DNA of 14,491 nt from CAZTCJ01 sp964612085 (GCA_964612085.1 CAZTCJ010000091.1:1-14491), one strand, 5' to 3'; shown: positions 1-7,467, numbered from the stretch's first letter. Notes: a model not told the origin generated them from the letters alone. Numbers and translations: made by a program.

Positions 1-175
1 ACAGGCTTTCCACATAGCGCCGCTGGCCTTCCGCATAGATCGTATCGAAGGCGAGCGAGGATTTGCCCGAGCCCGAAAGCCCGGTGATCACCACAAGCTC
101 ATCACGCGGAAGATCGAGCGAGACGTTTTTCAGATTGTGCTCGCGGGCGCCGCGAATGGAGATGGTCTTTTTCAT
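1..175 (-). CDS. uvrA: UvrABC excinuclease subunit A, N-terminal fragment
   Basis: Only the first 58 codons are in the window; the gene runs off the left edge. The product is the damage-recognition ATPase of nucleotide excision repair, which loads UvrB on damaged DNA in the cytoplasm. The visible protein starts MKKTISIRGAREHNLKNVSL and contains the first Walker A loop GLSGSGKSS at about residues 34-42, followed by LAFDTIYAEGQRRYVESL; this is the standard opening of UvrA. The ATG is read at 173-175. It diverges from ssb, and an SOS box lies 54 bases upstream of its start codon, so damage-inducible control by LexA is expected. Nothing is odd in the visible part. The identification is very secure; completeness of the gene cannot be judged. 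Confidence 0.97.
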   Translation of the reverse strand, partial: MKKTISIRGAREHNLKNVSLDLPRDELVVITGLSGSGKSSLAFDTIYAEGQRRYVESL

Positions 176-229
176 GGGATCCGTGACGGTTGCTGAACGG
201 GGGCTGGACAACCCGCGAAGAATGATCTA

Positions 230-244
230 GAACATTTCAGGAAC
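230..244. promoter_or_regulatory. SOS (LexA) box between uvrA and ssb
   Basis: GAAC-ATTTCAG-GAAC is an exact match to the alphaproteobacterial LexA operator, a direct repeat GTTC-N7-GTTC read here on the opposite strand. It lies in the 266-base divergent spacer 176-441, 54 bases from the uvrA start codon and about 200 bases from the ssb start codon. The distance suggests that it mainly controls uvrA, but shared control of ssb is possible. I see no convincing -35/-10 pair in the rest of the spacer and no small gene. Confidence 0.85.
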
Positions 245-441
245 ATAGCGATGAGTCGGCCAAGAAGACAGTGCGCGTTTACCATTTCTTGAGGATTTGC
301 ACTATGGCACTTCCCTTGAAGGCGAATCACAAGCTGAGATAGGCTCCCGTTTCACCGGGGCGAGTCCCCGGCCCGGTCCAGTGTGCGGGTCCGCACGACA
401 CGCGTTTCGCAACAATACCATTCATCAGTGGGGTTCAGACG

Positions 442-927
442 ATGGCAGGCAGCGTCAACAAAGTCATTTTGGTCGGCAATCTGGGAGCGGATCCGGATGT
501 CCGCTACACCCAGGACAACCGGCCCATCGTCAATCTGTCCATCGCCACCAGCGAAAACTGGCGGGACAAGAATACGGGCGAACGGCGCGAGAAGACCGAA
601 TGGCACCGGGTGGTGATCTTCAACGAGGGTCTGTCGAAAATCGCCCAGCAATATCTGAAGAAGGGCTCGAAGGTTTATGTCGAAGGCCAGCTTCAGACCC
701 GCAAATGGCAGGACCAGGAAGGCAAGGACCGCTATACGACCGAGGTCGTGCTCCAAGGCTACAACTCGGCCATGACCATGCTGGACGGCCGCGCGGGCGG
801 CGGCGATCAGAGCTATGGCGGTGCGTCGGGCGGCCAGGGCGGCATGTCCGAGAACGGACCGTCCGGCGGTCCCGGCGGCAACCAGTCCTTCAGTAATCCG
901 GATCTGGACGACGAAATTCCGTTCTGA
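442..927 (+). CDS. ssb: Single-stranded DNA-binding protein
   Basis: This 161-residue SSB coats single-stranded DNA during replication, recombination and repair and recruits partner enzymes through its C-terminal tip. The N-terminal OB-fold covers about residues 1-110, with the typical opening MAGSVNKVILVGNLGADPDV and the block EWHRVVIFNEGL. A flexible Gly/Ser/Gln-rich linker covers about 115-150, and the acidic tip DLDDEIPF ends in the canonical DDEIPF. Length is normal for the family. The ATG at 442 follows a GTGGGG stretch at 428-433 (spacing 8), and the MAGSVNK start is the usual one. It diverges from uvrA with an SOS box between them, a common arrangement in this class. It converges on the membrane-protein gene at 1008. 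No anomalies. Confidence 0.97.
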   Translation: MAGSVNKVILVGNLGADPDVRYTQDNRPIVNLSIATSENWRDKNTGERREKTEWHRVVIFNEGLSKIAQQYLKKGSKVYVEGQLQTRKWQDQEGKDRYTTEVVLQGYNSAMTMLDGRAGGGDQSYGGASGGQGGMSENGPSGGPGGNQSFSNPDLDDEIPF

Positions 928-950
928 CGGCCCTCCGATTGCCATCGTCA

Positions 951-987
951 GAAAAAGACCGAACACGGCCTTTCGCGCGGTGTCCGG
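951..987 (-). terminator. Rho-independent terminator of the membrane-protein gene
   Basis: Read on the minus strand, an 8-bp stem (CCGGACAC with GTGTTCGG, one G-U pair) encloses a 13-base loop and is followed by TCTTTTTC. It starts 20 bases beyond the stop codon of the gene at 1008-2108. On the plus strand the same hairpin has no U-tract, so it probably does not terminate ssb efficiently. Confidence 0.6.
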
Positions 988-1007
988 AGCGCTTTCAAAT
1001 CCCGGAA

Positions 1008-2108
1008 TCAGATCCCGAAAATGAGCGGCGAGGCCGTGGGGGTTGGCTGGGCGCCATTGCCGCCGCCGTCGGCGCCGCCATCCGCATCCCCATCGGGTTT
1101 CGATTGAGACGAGGCATCGCCGGCATCGTCCGCACCACCCTCCTTGCGGGGCTCATCCGCCGCTTCCGGCGTGTCGCTCAAGCCCCCCAGCACCGCTTCA
1201 TAGGCTGCGCTCAGCAGACCGACGGTAAAGCTGTTACTGATGAAATAGGTGATGTGCACCAGAACCGACGCGGTCAGTACCGTGCCCAGGGTCTTGTCCG
1301 GTATGGCGGCGGGCGGATTGCCGAGCAAGGTCTCGCTCGCCCAGATCAGTTGCTCATTGCCGCTGATCGAGATCAGCGCATAAAGCACATAAAGCAGAAC
1401 CGCCATGATGACGGCGAACAGAAGGCCGCCCAGCAGAAAGGCGCCGAACAGCTTCCAGACATGGCCCTTGGTCAGCGCCCAGGCATCACGGAACCGCACT
1501 TTCTGCCGGTGCACGGTCTGGGGCAGCAGCACGGACGCGCGCATACCGAAGCGCACCAGATACGCGATCACACCGATGCCGAGCAGGATCACCGCGCCAT
1601 TGGCCAGAATGACGAAGGTGCCGTTGGCCCGTCCGGCCAGCGCCTCGTTGACGCTCTCGCCGAAACCATAGGTGCCGATGACCGTGAGCAGGCCCATGAC
1701 CAGGGCGACCACGATCGCCACCACAAGGAGCGCCAGCAGGAAGCGAAAGCCCAGAACGATATAGGCCCAGAGCAGGCGCAAGGGCAGAATACCCGACCAA
1801 ATGTAGGGTGCAGTCGCGCTGGGATCGAAATAGGCGCGAAACAGGCCCGACAGCCAGATCACCGTGGGGACGATCGCGAACAGGCCGTAAAGGAAAGCGT
1901 GGCCGCCCAGCAGCGCGCTCAACTGGGGGATATCCTCGACAGCGGCGGCGGTGACGATTTCGGGCGCCGTCCAGATCATCACATGGCCGATCAGCACCAG
2001 CACCACGACCATGGGCAGGCTAATGATCGCGAGCCGCAGCCAGTTGCCGAACAGGAAGCCGAAGCCTCGCCCGATGATCCAAAAAAGCGAATAGCTTGGA
2101 GCGCTCAT
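1008..2108 (-). CDS. Polytopic membrane protein of unknown function
   Basis: The 366-residue product is a multi-pass inner-membrane protein that I cannot assign to a named family. Hydrophobic segments lie at about residues 8-47, 71-95, 111-150, 162-196, 215-250 and 275-300, giving roughly seven to eight helices. The loop between the later helices contains a conserved-looking amphipathic stretch, VRFRDAWALTKGHVWKLFGA, of the kind seen in other multi-pass proteins of unknown function. The last ~55 residues are a soluble, low-complexity tail rich in Gly, Asp, Ala and Ser (GDADGGADGGG). The ATG at 2106-2108 follows a GGGGGA Shine-Dalgarno-like run. The gene diverges from trmFO and has its own terminator at 951-987, so it is probably monocistronic. 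No catalytic motif or transporter signature is visible; membrane location is secure, function is not. Confidence 0.8.
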   Translation of the reverse strand: MSAPSYSLFWIIGRGFGFLFGNWLRLAIISLPMVVVLVLIGHVMIWTAPEIVTAAAVEDIPQLSALLGGHAFLYGLFAIVPTVIWLSGLFRAYFDPSATAPYIWSGILPLRLLWAYIVLGFRFLLALLVVAIVVALVMGLLTVIGTYGFGESVNEALAGRANGTFVILANGAVILLGIGVIAYLVRFGMRASVLLPQTVHRQKVRFRDAWALTKGHVWKLFGAFLLGGLLFAVIMAVLLYVLYALISISGNEQLIWASETLLGNPPAAIPDKTLGTVLTASVLVHITYFISNSFTVGLLSAAYEAVLGGLSDTPEAADEPRKEGGADDAGDASSQSKPDGDADGGADGGGNGAQPTPTASPLIFGI

Positions 2109-2174
2109 GGATTGTCCCCCAGACCCCCGTTTATCGACCCTGTGATCCCAGCTGCCCTCGTAGATTCGAGATTA

Positions 2175-2189
2175 GCCTACTCTATAGGC
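2175..2189. repeat. Small inverted repeat in the divergent spacer before trmFO
   Basis: GCCTA-CTCTA-TAGGC is a perfect 5-bp inverted repeat with a 5-base centre, midway in the 127-base spacer between the divergent membrane-protein gene and trmFO. It overlaps an AT-rich TATAGG sequence that could be a -10 element. It may be an operator or chance; no function is claimed. Confidence 0.25.
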
Positions 2190-2224
2190 AAACCTCGCGC
2201 GAATCCCTTGAATCGGCCCAATTT

Positions 2225-2229
2225 GAGGA
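2225..2229 (+). promoter_or_regulatory. Ribosome binding site that favours the GTG start of trmFO
   Basis: GAGGA sits 6 bases before the GTG at 2236 but 15 bases before the in-frame ATG at 2245. The spacing favours the GTG as the start codon. Confidence 0.55.
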
Positions 2230-2235
2230 TCTACT

Positions 2236-3636
2236 GTGCGCTCCATGACACAGACATCCCCCATCCATGTGATCGGCGGCGGCCTGGCGGGCAGCGAAGC
2301 GGCCTGGCAGATCGCCCGCGCCGGCGTACCCGTGGTGCTCCACGAAATGCGCCCTGAACGCAAGACCGACGCCCACCAGACCGACGGCCTCGCCGAGCTG
2401 GTGTGCTCCAACTCCTTCCGCTCGGACGATGCGGAGACCAACGCGGTCGGCCTGCTCCATGCGGAGATGCGCCGCTGCGGCTCGATCATCCTGGCCTGCG
2501 GCGACGCCCATCAGGTGCCCGCGGGCGGCGCGCTCGCCGTGGACCGGGACGGCTTTTCCGCCGCCGTCACCCAGGCGCTCGAGGCCGAGCCCTTGATCAC
2601 CATCGAGCGGGGCGAAGTGGCGGGCCTGCCGCCGGAGGGCTGGGACAGCGTGATCGTGGCGACCGGCCCCCTCACCTCGCCCGCACTGGCCGACGCCATC
2701 AAGGGCCTGACGGGCGAAGCGGAGCTCGCTTTTTTCGATGCGATCGCACCCATCGTCTACAAAGAGAGCATCGATTTCAACGTGGCCTGGTTCCAGTCAC
2801 GCTATGACAAGGCGGGGCCCGGCGGCGACGGCGCGGACTATATCAATTGTCCGATGACGAAAGATCAGTATGAGGCCTTTATCGATGCGCTGATCGACGG
2901 CGAAAAGACGAGTTTCAAGGACTGGGAAGAGAACACGCCCTATTTCGAGGGCTGTCTGCCCATCGAGGTGATGGCCGAACGGGGCCGGGAGACCCTGCGC
3001 CATGGGCCCATGAAGCCCGTGGGCCTGACCGATCCGCATAATCCGGACGTCAAGCCCCATGCCATCGTGCAATTGCGTCAGGACAATGCGCTGGGCACGC
3101 TTTACAATATGGTCGGCTTCCAGACGAAACTGCGCCATGGGGAACAGACGCGGATCTTCCGCATGATCCCGGGCCTTCAAGAGGCAGGCTTCGCGCGGCT
3201 GGGCGGGCTGCACCGCAACACCTTCCTGAACAGCCCCAAACTGCTCGATGGCAGTATGCGGATGAAGGCCATGCCCCGCCTGCGCTTCGCGGGTCAGATC
3301 ACGGGCGTCGAGGGCTATGTGGAAAGTGCGGCCATGGGGCTTCTGACCGGACGCTTCGCGGCGGCCGAACGGCTGGGCGAGACGCCGAAAGCCCCGCCCG
3401 CGACCACGGCCTTGGGCGCGCTGCTGGCCCATATCACCGGCGGTGCGGACGCCAAGACGTTCCAGCCCATGAACGTCAATTTCGGCCTGTTTCCGGAGAT
3501 TGAAACGCCCAAAACGCAAGACGGCAAACGCCTGCGCGGCAAGGAAAAAGGCGTGGCCCGCAAGAAGGCGCTGACGGCGCGGGCGCTCAGCGATCTCGAC
3601 GCCTGGCTCGGGACCGTTCCTCAGGCGGCGGAATGA
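2236..3636 (+). CDS. trmFO: Methylenetetrahydrofolate--tRNA-(uracil-5-)-methyltransferase
   Basis: TrmFO makes 5-methyluridine at position 54 of the tRNA T-loop, using methylenetetrahydrofolate as carbon donor and FAD as reductant, instead of the S-adenosylmethionine route of TrmA. The 466-residue cytoplasmic protein starts with an FAD-binding Rossmann motif GGGLAGSEAA (about residues 14-23) and contains the family blocks ELVCSNSFRSDDAETNAVGLLHAE in part (Cys57), YINCPMTKDQYEAF (Cys205), FEGCLPIEVMAERG and GQITGVEGYVESAAMGLL near the C-terminus. The two cysteines lie in the blocks that carry the catalytic and auxiliary cysteines of characterised TrmFO. Length is typical. The GTG start at 2236 is preferred because of GAGGA spacing; an ATG three codons later is the alternative. 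Its TGA is immediately followed by the stop codon of the convergent gene, leaving no intergenic base. Confidence 0.96.
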   Translation: MRSMTQTSPIHVIGGGLAGSEAAWQIARAGVPVVLHEMRPERKTDAHQTDGLAELVCSNSFRSDDAETNAVGLLHAEMRRCGSIILACGDAHQVPAGGALAVDRDGFSAAVTQALEAEPLITIERGEVAGLPPEGWDSVIVATGPLTSPALADAIKGLTGEAELAFFDAIAPIVYKESIDFNVAWFQSRYDKAGPGGDGADYINCPMTKDQYEAFIDALIDGEKTSFKDWEENTPYFEGCLPIEVMAERGRETLRHGPMKPVGLTDPHNPDVKPHAIVQLRQDNALGTLYNMVGFQTKLRHGEQTRIFRMIPGLQEAGFARLGGLHRNTFLNSPKLLDGSMRMKAMPRLRFAGQITGVEGYVESAAMGLLTGRFAAAERLGETPKAPPATTALGALLAHITGGADAKTFQPMNVNFGLFPEIETPKTQDGKRLRGKEKGVARKKALTARALSDLDAWLGTVPQAAE

Positions 3637-5277
3637 TTATTTGATCACGCCGGAAATACCGCCCAGGAACAGGGTCAGGAACAGGAATCCCAGGATCTGG
3701 TGGAGATAGAAGTAAAGCCCGAGCCAGCCCGAAAATGATTGCTCTTTGTGCTTACGATCCAGTTCCAGCACAGGAGTGGCCTTGTCGAAGCTGAAAGCGA
3801 ATTGTTTGCGGATCTCGGCCCAATCCTCCGCGTCGGGCCCTTTCAGGAAACGAAGGATATTGGTGAGCGGCGTCCAGGCCGCGATCAGCCATCCTAAGAG
3901 CACGAGCCCGGCAAACCAGATCAGCGCCATCCAGCTTCTGTAGCCATAGCCAACCGTCACCCCCAGGATCGACAAGCCGATCTTGGTGAGCACCGGCGTG
4001 GTCTCGGCCCGGCGCTGGTGATCCCGCGCTTTCAGCAGCAAATGATTGGCCTCAGCCGGAAACCCGCTTTTGCGCAAGACATCCGCAAGCTGATGATAGG
4101 GCTGCGGCGTATAGACCGCATCCCAGGGCCGGTCCGACCTGTGCTCGGAACACTCGATCCAATCGACGAACCAGGCCACGTTGCGCCGCGCGATCTCGCC
4201 CCGCGCCGCCAGCAACCCGCCCCAGCGGTCATATTCAAAGCCGATCAGATCCACCGGCAGCCAGGCCTGCCCCCGGCATGGCAGAACCCTCTCCGGGTCC
4301 GTCTCGCTCAAAGTCCAGGCATCGCTGATGTCCTGAATGGCGCCCGCCTTGGCGTTGCGCAGAACCAGCCTGGCGTCCGCCCCCCAGACCGGCGCCGCAC
4401 GGCGACCCTGAGAACCCCGCGCAACCGCCAGATCGCCGCCGATCCTGGTATTGGTGAGATCCAGTGAGCCGCCATACCGGCTCTCCAGGATCTGAAAATC
4501 GCGGCCGATGCGGGCACTGACAAAGACGATATCCCGCTCGAAATAGGCCCCATCGCGCAGAAAAACACTGCCCGCGATCTGAATACTGTCCGCATCCAGA
4601 ACCTCCTGGAACCAGGCACCGTCGAGTTCCAGATTGCCGGTGATTTCCGCACCGATCATCAAGACAACGCTCTTGAAACGGGCCCCGCCTCGCGCCAGCA
4701 CATCGCCGTTCACGCGCATCCGGTCCGCATGAACATGCCGGTCGAAAACGGACGTGCTGATATTCAAGCCGTTGCGCAACTGGGTGCCGAGCATATAGAC
4801 GGGCGCTTCGAACCGCGAGGCGATGAAACTCAGCCTGGGAGTAATATCCATATAGCTGAGGGAAACCGTGCCGGGAAAACGCGCGCAATTAACGTATACA
4901 GACGGTCTCGGCAGAGCGTCATTGTAAGGCGCGTGGGTCAGGACCGTCCGCAGGAACCGCCAGGACAGGTTGCGCGCGTCCGGCCAGGATTGCGCGCCTT
5001 GTTCCCCATTGGCGACGCGCGGATCGCAGCCAAGCTCAGGCGCTCCGCCCGGCGCCTGGCTCATATCGGCGATACGGCCCAGGCAGAGCTGCTCCCAGGC
5101 CCATCGTTCGGCCCCGGTGAAATGCTCTTCAGGCAATGGTACCGGGCACGTCTCGTCCCAGGGCGCGGCGCGCACTGCACCGGATACGGATTGTGCGTTT
5201 GCTGACCGGCCGGCGGCCAAGCCCAACAGGATCGTGCCTGTGATGAGAAGGAGGGTTGCGGTCCGGTTCCGTATCAT
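3637..5277 (-). CDS. Exported membrane-anchored protein with beta-helix-like repeats
   Basis: The 546-residue product has a clear signal peptide (MIRNRTATLLLITGTILLGL, cleavage likely after SANA, about residue 28). Residues ~126-318 consist of ~20-residue coils with a recurring pattern such as GARFKSVVLMIGAEITGNL and GAYFERDIVFVSARIGRDF, which suggests a right-handed beta-helix related to pentapeptide-repeat proteins. Residues ~389-423 (YTPQPYHQLADVLRKSGF onwards) form a helical module that I recognise from other bacterial repeat proteins of this architecture. Hydrophobic segments follow at ~431-469 and ~519-543. The repeat region would face the periplasm. I chose ATG at 5275-5277; a TTG four codons upstream would only lengthen the n-region and has no Shine-Dalgarno. 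Six cysteines lie in the N-terminal and central regions (for example in ETCPVP, EQLCLG, LGCDP). Function is unknown; export and fold class are inferred from the sequence. Confidence 0.8.
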   Translation of the reverse strand: MIRNRTATLLLITGTILLGLAAGRSANAQSVSGAVRAAPWDETCPVPLPEEHFTGAERWAWEQLCLGRIADMSQAPGGAPELGCDPRVANGEQGAQSWPDARNLSWRFLRTVLTHAPYNDALPRPSVYVNCARFPGTVSLSYMDITPRLSFIASRFEAPVYMLGTQLRNGLNISTSVFDRHVHADRMRVNGDVLARGGARFKSVVLMIGAEITGNLELDGAWFQEVLDADSIQIAGSVFLRDGAYFERDIVFVSARIGRDFQILESRYGGSLDLTNTRIGGDLAVARGSQGRRAAPVWGADARLVLRNAKAGAIQDISDAWTLSETDPERVLPCRGQAWLPVDLIGFEYDRWGGLLAARGEIARRNVAWFVDWIECSEHRSDRPWDAVYTPQPYHQLADVLRKSGFPAEANHLLLKARDHQRRAETTPVLTKIGLSILGVTVGYGYRSWMALIWFAGLVLLGWLIAAWTPLTNILRFLKGPDAEDWAEIRKQFAFSFDKATPVLELDRKHKEQSFSGWLGLYFYLHQILGFLFLTLFLGGISGVIK

Positions 5278-5370
5278 CTGTCTGCCCAATCGAAGACCGG
5301 GCGGACTGTCTCACGCACCCTTTAGGGATGCAAGTTGACGAACCGGAAAGCGCAAGACCCCGCAAGCCGC

Positions 5371-5405
5371 AAAAAACCGCGCGGCAAGCTCCCTCGCCGC
5401 GCGGT
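5371..5405 (-). terminator. Strong rho-independent terminator of the TraB/GumN gene
   Basis: On the minus strand a perfect 10-bp GC-rich stem (ACCGCGCGGC with GCCGCGCGGT, 10-base loop) is followed by a run of six T residues. It begins 28 bases after the stop codon of the gene at 5434-6363 and insulates the beta-helix gene from it. Confidence 0.9.
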
Positions 5406-5433
5406 CTGATTTTGCAATCCCGGTCGCTCAGGC

Positions 5434-6363
5434 TTACTGCAGCCGCTCGACCGTGTAGCCCTTGTCTTCGAGCAGCGCGTTGACGCTGTCCGGACCCACC
5501 AGATGGCCCGCGCCAACGGCGACGAAGGGCTTCTTGCCTTCGTCCATCATGCCCTCGATCTGCGGGATCCAGGCCTTGTTCCGCTTCACGATCAACGACT
5601 CATAGACTTCCGGGAACTCGGCCATGCTGTCATACAAAAGCGTATTGAGCCCTTCCGAGTCGCCGTCCTTCCAGGCATTGAGCAGTTCACGGGCCAGATC
5701 GGGGTTTTCCCGCATGTCCGTGATCTGAGACCTCAGCATGGCGACAGCCACATCCTCGGACAGATCGTCGAAGAATTTGAGCTGTTGTTCGAAAGTCTCA
5801 AGTTCAGCCGTCGGCTTGCCGCTTTCGCGCAAGGATGCGAGCAGGACCATCTCCACACCCTGACCCGGCTGAAAGCCCTGGGTCTGGAAATAGATCACCG
5901 CCACATTGATGGCCGCAAACCACGGCTTCATGGGTTCGAACGCCGCGGGCGGCACGCCCAGGCTTTGCACCATGGTGTCGAACTCGGCCTTGGTCTCGGC
6001 GTCGAGAACATCCGTCAGCGTGCGTCCATCGCCCAGAAGGGCGTATTTCTGCACCATCGGCTGGGCCTGTTGCGGCGTGATCTTGTCGCCTTCGATCTCG
6101 AAGACCACCACGTCCGACGCCTCGATGGCCTGATCGATGGTCTCGCTGCGCCAGTCGAGGGTCGGCAGGATATGCATGGTGCCGAACAGCCAGCCTTCCT
6201 TGTCGCCCTTCTCGACCTTCCACAGGGCCGGTGTCGCGGTCTCAGTCTCGGAGGCCGCCGGCGCGGCCGTTTTCGCCTGATCGTCGGCATGGGCCAGCGG
6301 CGCGATCGTCAGCACCATGACGACCAGAACGGCCTGCCAAGCCTTGTTCAAGAATGATTGCAT
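5434..6363 (-). CDS. TraB/GumN family protein, exported
   Basis: The 309-residue product belongs to the TraB/GumN (Tiki-like) superfamily, whose characterised animal members are metal-dependent proteases; the role of the bacterial members is poorly defined. It has a signal peptide (MQSFLNKAWQAVLVVMVLTI, cleavage after AHA, about residue 26) and then a Thr/Ala-rich linker. The two family GX2H motifs are present: GTMH at residues 61-64 (WLFGTMHILP) and GAGH at 284-287 (FVAVGAGHLVGPDSV). Length matches stand-alone bacterial members. The ATG at 6361-6363 is preferred over upstream starts because it follows a GAGGGGAGCAGG ribosome binding site and opens with the signal peptide. It lies 110 bases downstream of the squalene-synthase-like gene on the same strand and has its own terminator. 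Location is periplasm or, if the signal is uncleaved, membrane-tethered. The family call is firm; substrate is unknown. Confidence 0.9.
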   Translation of the reverse strand: MQSFLNKAWQAVLVVMVLTIAPLAHADDQAKTAAPAASETETATPALWKVEKGDKEGWLFGTMHILPTLDWRSETIDQAIEASDVVVFEIEGDKITPQQAQPMVQKYALLGDGRTLTDVLDAETKAEFDTMVQSLGVPPAAFEPMKPWFAAINVAVIYFQTQGFQPGQGVEMVLLASLRESGKPTAELETFEQQLKFFDDLSEDVAVAMLRSQITDMRENPDLARELLNAWKDGDSEGLNTLLYDSMAEFPEVYESLIVKRNKAWIPQIEGMMDEGKKPFVAVGAGHLVGPDSVNALLEDKGYTVERLQ

Positions 6364-6420
6364 CCTGCTCCCCTCTTCGTGCGTGAGCCAAAACCCCAAT
6401 GAGGACGACAGCTTGCCCGT

Positions 6421-6433
6421 TTTGCGTCGCAAA
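6421..6433. repeat. 13-bp perfect palindrome upstream of the TraB/GumN gene
   Basis: TTTGCG-T-CGCAAA is a perfect 6+6 inverted repeat 58 bases upstream of the TraB/GumN start codon and 40 bases past the stop of the squalene-synthase-like gene. It has no U-tract that would make it a terminator, so an operator site for a dimeric regulator is possible but unproven. Confidence 0.35.
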
Positions 6434-6473
6434 GTCACGGAATCCTTCGCGTGAGTTGAACAGGGGCAGGCCC

Positions 6474-7349
6474 TTACCACCGTCCGCTGCGCACCACCCG
6501 GAACAGGCGCCACAGCCGCCGATAGGCGGGCACCGTGGTGTCGGTAAGGAACGGGTCGTATCGGGGCTGGTCCAGCACGCGCAAGTAAAGGGGCGCCAGC
6601 GCCGCATAGGCCATGGCGGGCCGGGCGGCCACGGGCACTTCGCCAGCCCCTGCCTTGGCGGCCGCCACGGTTTCCTGCGCGAACGCCGTCATATCGCCGA
6701 TGGCCGCCAGAAGCGCCGGGCTCGACCGGCCGGCGAACACGCTATCGGGATCGGCCTTCCGTTCCCGGAGGATTTCGGCGGGAATCGCCAGATGGCGCTT
6801 GGCCGCCTTGAAAGGCAGCGCCCGGATCAGGCCGGTGGCCGCCCAGGCCCGCGCCGCCGCCGCCGCGCTCAAACGCCAGGCGCCTCGATCGCTCTCCTCA
6901 TCGAGCAGAACGAGCGAGGCGGCTTCCATCAGGGCGCCCGCCGTGTCGTCCATGTAATTCGTCAGATCGGAAAGGCTTTCAAACGGGATTTCATCGAGGT
7001 CGTATTCACGGGCCTCGACGATCCGGTGCAGGATCCCGCGCAGATCCGGCCTCTGATCAAGCAATGGCAGAAGCGCCGCCATCACCGGATGGGCTTGAAT
7101 GTTCCCGTGATGAATACCGTCCAGCGCATCCCGCCACCATTGAAGGCGCACCCGGCCCGCCATGACATCGTTCACGGCCTCGCGGGTGCGCGCCACTTCG
7201 TGGTTGAAGGCGTAAAGGGCCGTGAGCGCGGGACGGCGCGCGGCGGGCGCGAACAGGGCGGCGTAATACCGGTCCGTATCGCCCGCGCGGACCATGGCCT
7301 CAAGCCCGTCCTGTGTGCCTGTATCCCGCTTCATGGCTTGCGCTTGCAT
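6474..7349 (-). CDS. Squalene/phytoene synthase family protein, NDUFAF6-like
   Basis: The 291-residue product has the all-helical squalene/phytoene synthase fold signature, with the blocks DRYYAALFAPAARRPAL (about residues 26-42), ALYAFNHEVARTREAV (about 44-59), RVRLQWWRDALDGI (66-79) and a later SLSDLTNYMDDTAGALMEAAS. The first aspartate-rich motif of active synthases (DxxxD type) is replaced by NHEVARTRE, as in the subgroup related to mitochondrial NDUFAF6, a complex I assembly factor. A role in respiratory complex assembly is therefore more likely than terpenoid synthesis, but this is inference. The ATG at 7347-7349 follows AGGG with 5-base spacing; an upstream TTG (7406) lacks support, and the ATG at 7332-7334 lacks a Shine-Dalgarno. 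In many Alphaproteobacteria a gene of this type lies near secDF and trmFO, as here. Confidence 0.85.
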   Translation of the reverse strand: MQAQAMKRDTGTQDGLEAMVRAGDTDRYYAALFAPAARRPALTALYAFNHEVARTREAVNDVMAGRVRLQWWRDALDGIHHGNIQAHPVMAALLPLLDQRPDLRGILHRIVEAREYDLDEIPFESLSDLTNYMDDTAGALMEAASLVLLDEESDRGAWRLSAAAAARAWAATGLIRALPFKAAKRHLAIPAEILRERKADPDSVFAGRSSPALLAAIGDMTAFAQETVAAAKAGAGEVPVAARPAMAYAALAPLYLRVLDQPRYDPFLTDTTVPAYRRLWRLFRVVRSGRW

Positions 7350-7417
7350 CAAAACCCTTTGCTGCGTCGTCGGCCCGACAAAGCATTGAACATAGAGCGC
7401 GCGCAAGGGCGTGTTAG

Positions 7418-7459
7418 GGCCAGGACCCTTGGGTCAGGATCCCAAGGCCAGGCCCTTGA
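7418..7459. repeat. Three degenerate 14-bp tandem repeats forming a hairpin
   Basis: Units GGCCAGGACCCTTG (7418), GGTCAGGATCCCAA (7432) and GGCCAGGCCCTTGA (7446) follow each other directly. The array also folds: CCTTGGG pairs with CCCAAGG around a 7-base loop, and an outer AGGGCC (7416-7421) pairs with GGCCCT (7451-7456). It lies 9 bases past the stop codon of the minus-strand gene ending at 7468. There is no U-tract, so it is at best a stabilising or weak termination structure. Confidence 0.5.
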
Positions 7460-7467
7460 GCCGGGCT

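Noticed and set aside
924..951. Hairpin CTGACG...CGTCAG directly after ssb as a terminator for ssb
   Set aside because: The stem is imperfect and is followed by A residues, not T, in the ssb direction.
939..2357. Long open frame on the plus strand opposite the membrane-protein gene, rich in Gln, His, Asp and Arg
   Set aside because: It is the antisense shadow of a hydrophobic GC-rich gene, has no ribosome binding site or domain, and runs into the start of trmFO in another frame.
6474..7349. Carotenoid or hopanoid biosynthesis gene
   Set aside because: The acidic motif is missing and no other terpenoid gene is nearby; the genomic context fits the NDUFAF6-like subgroup better.
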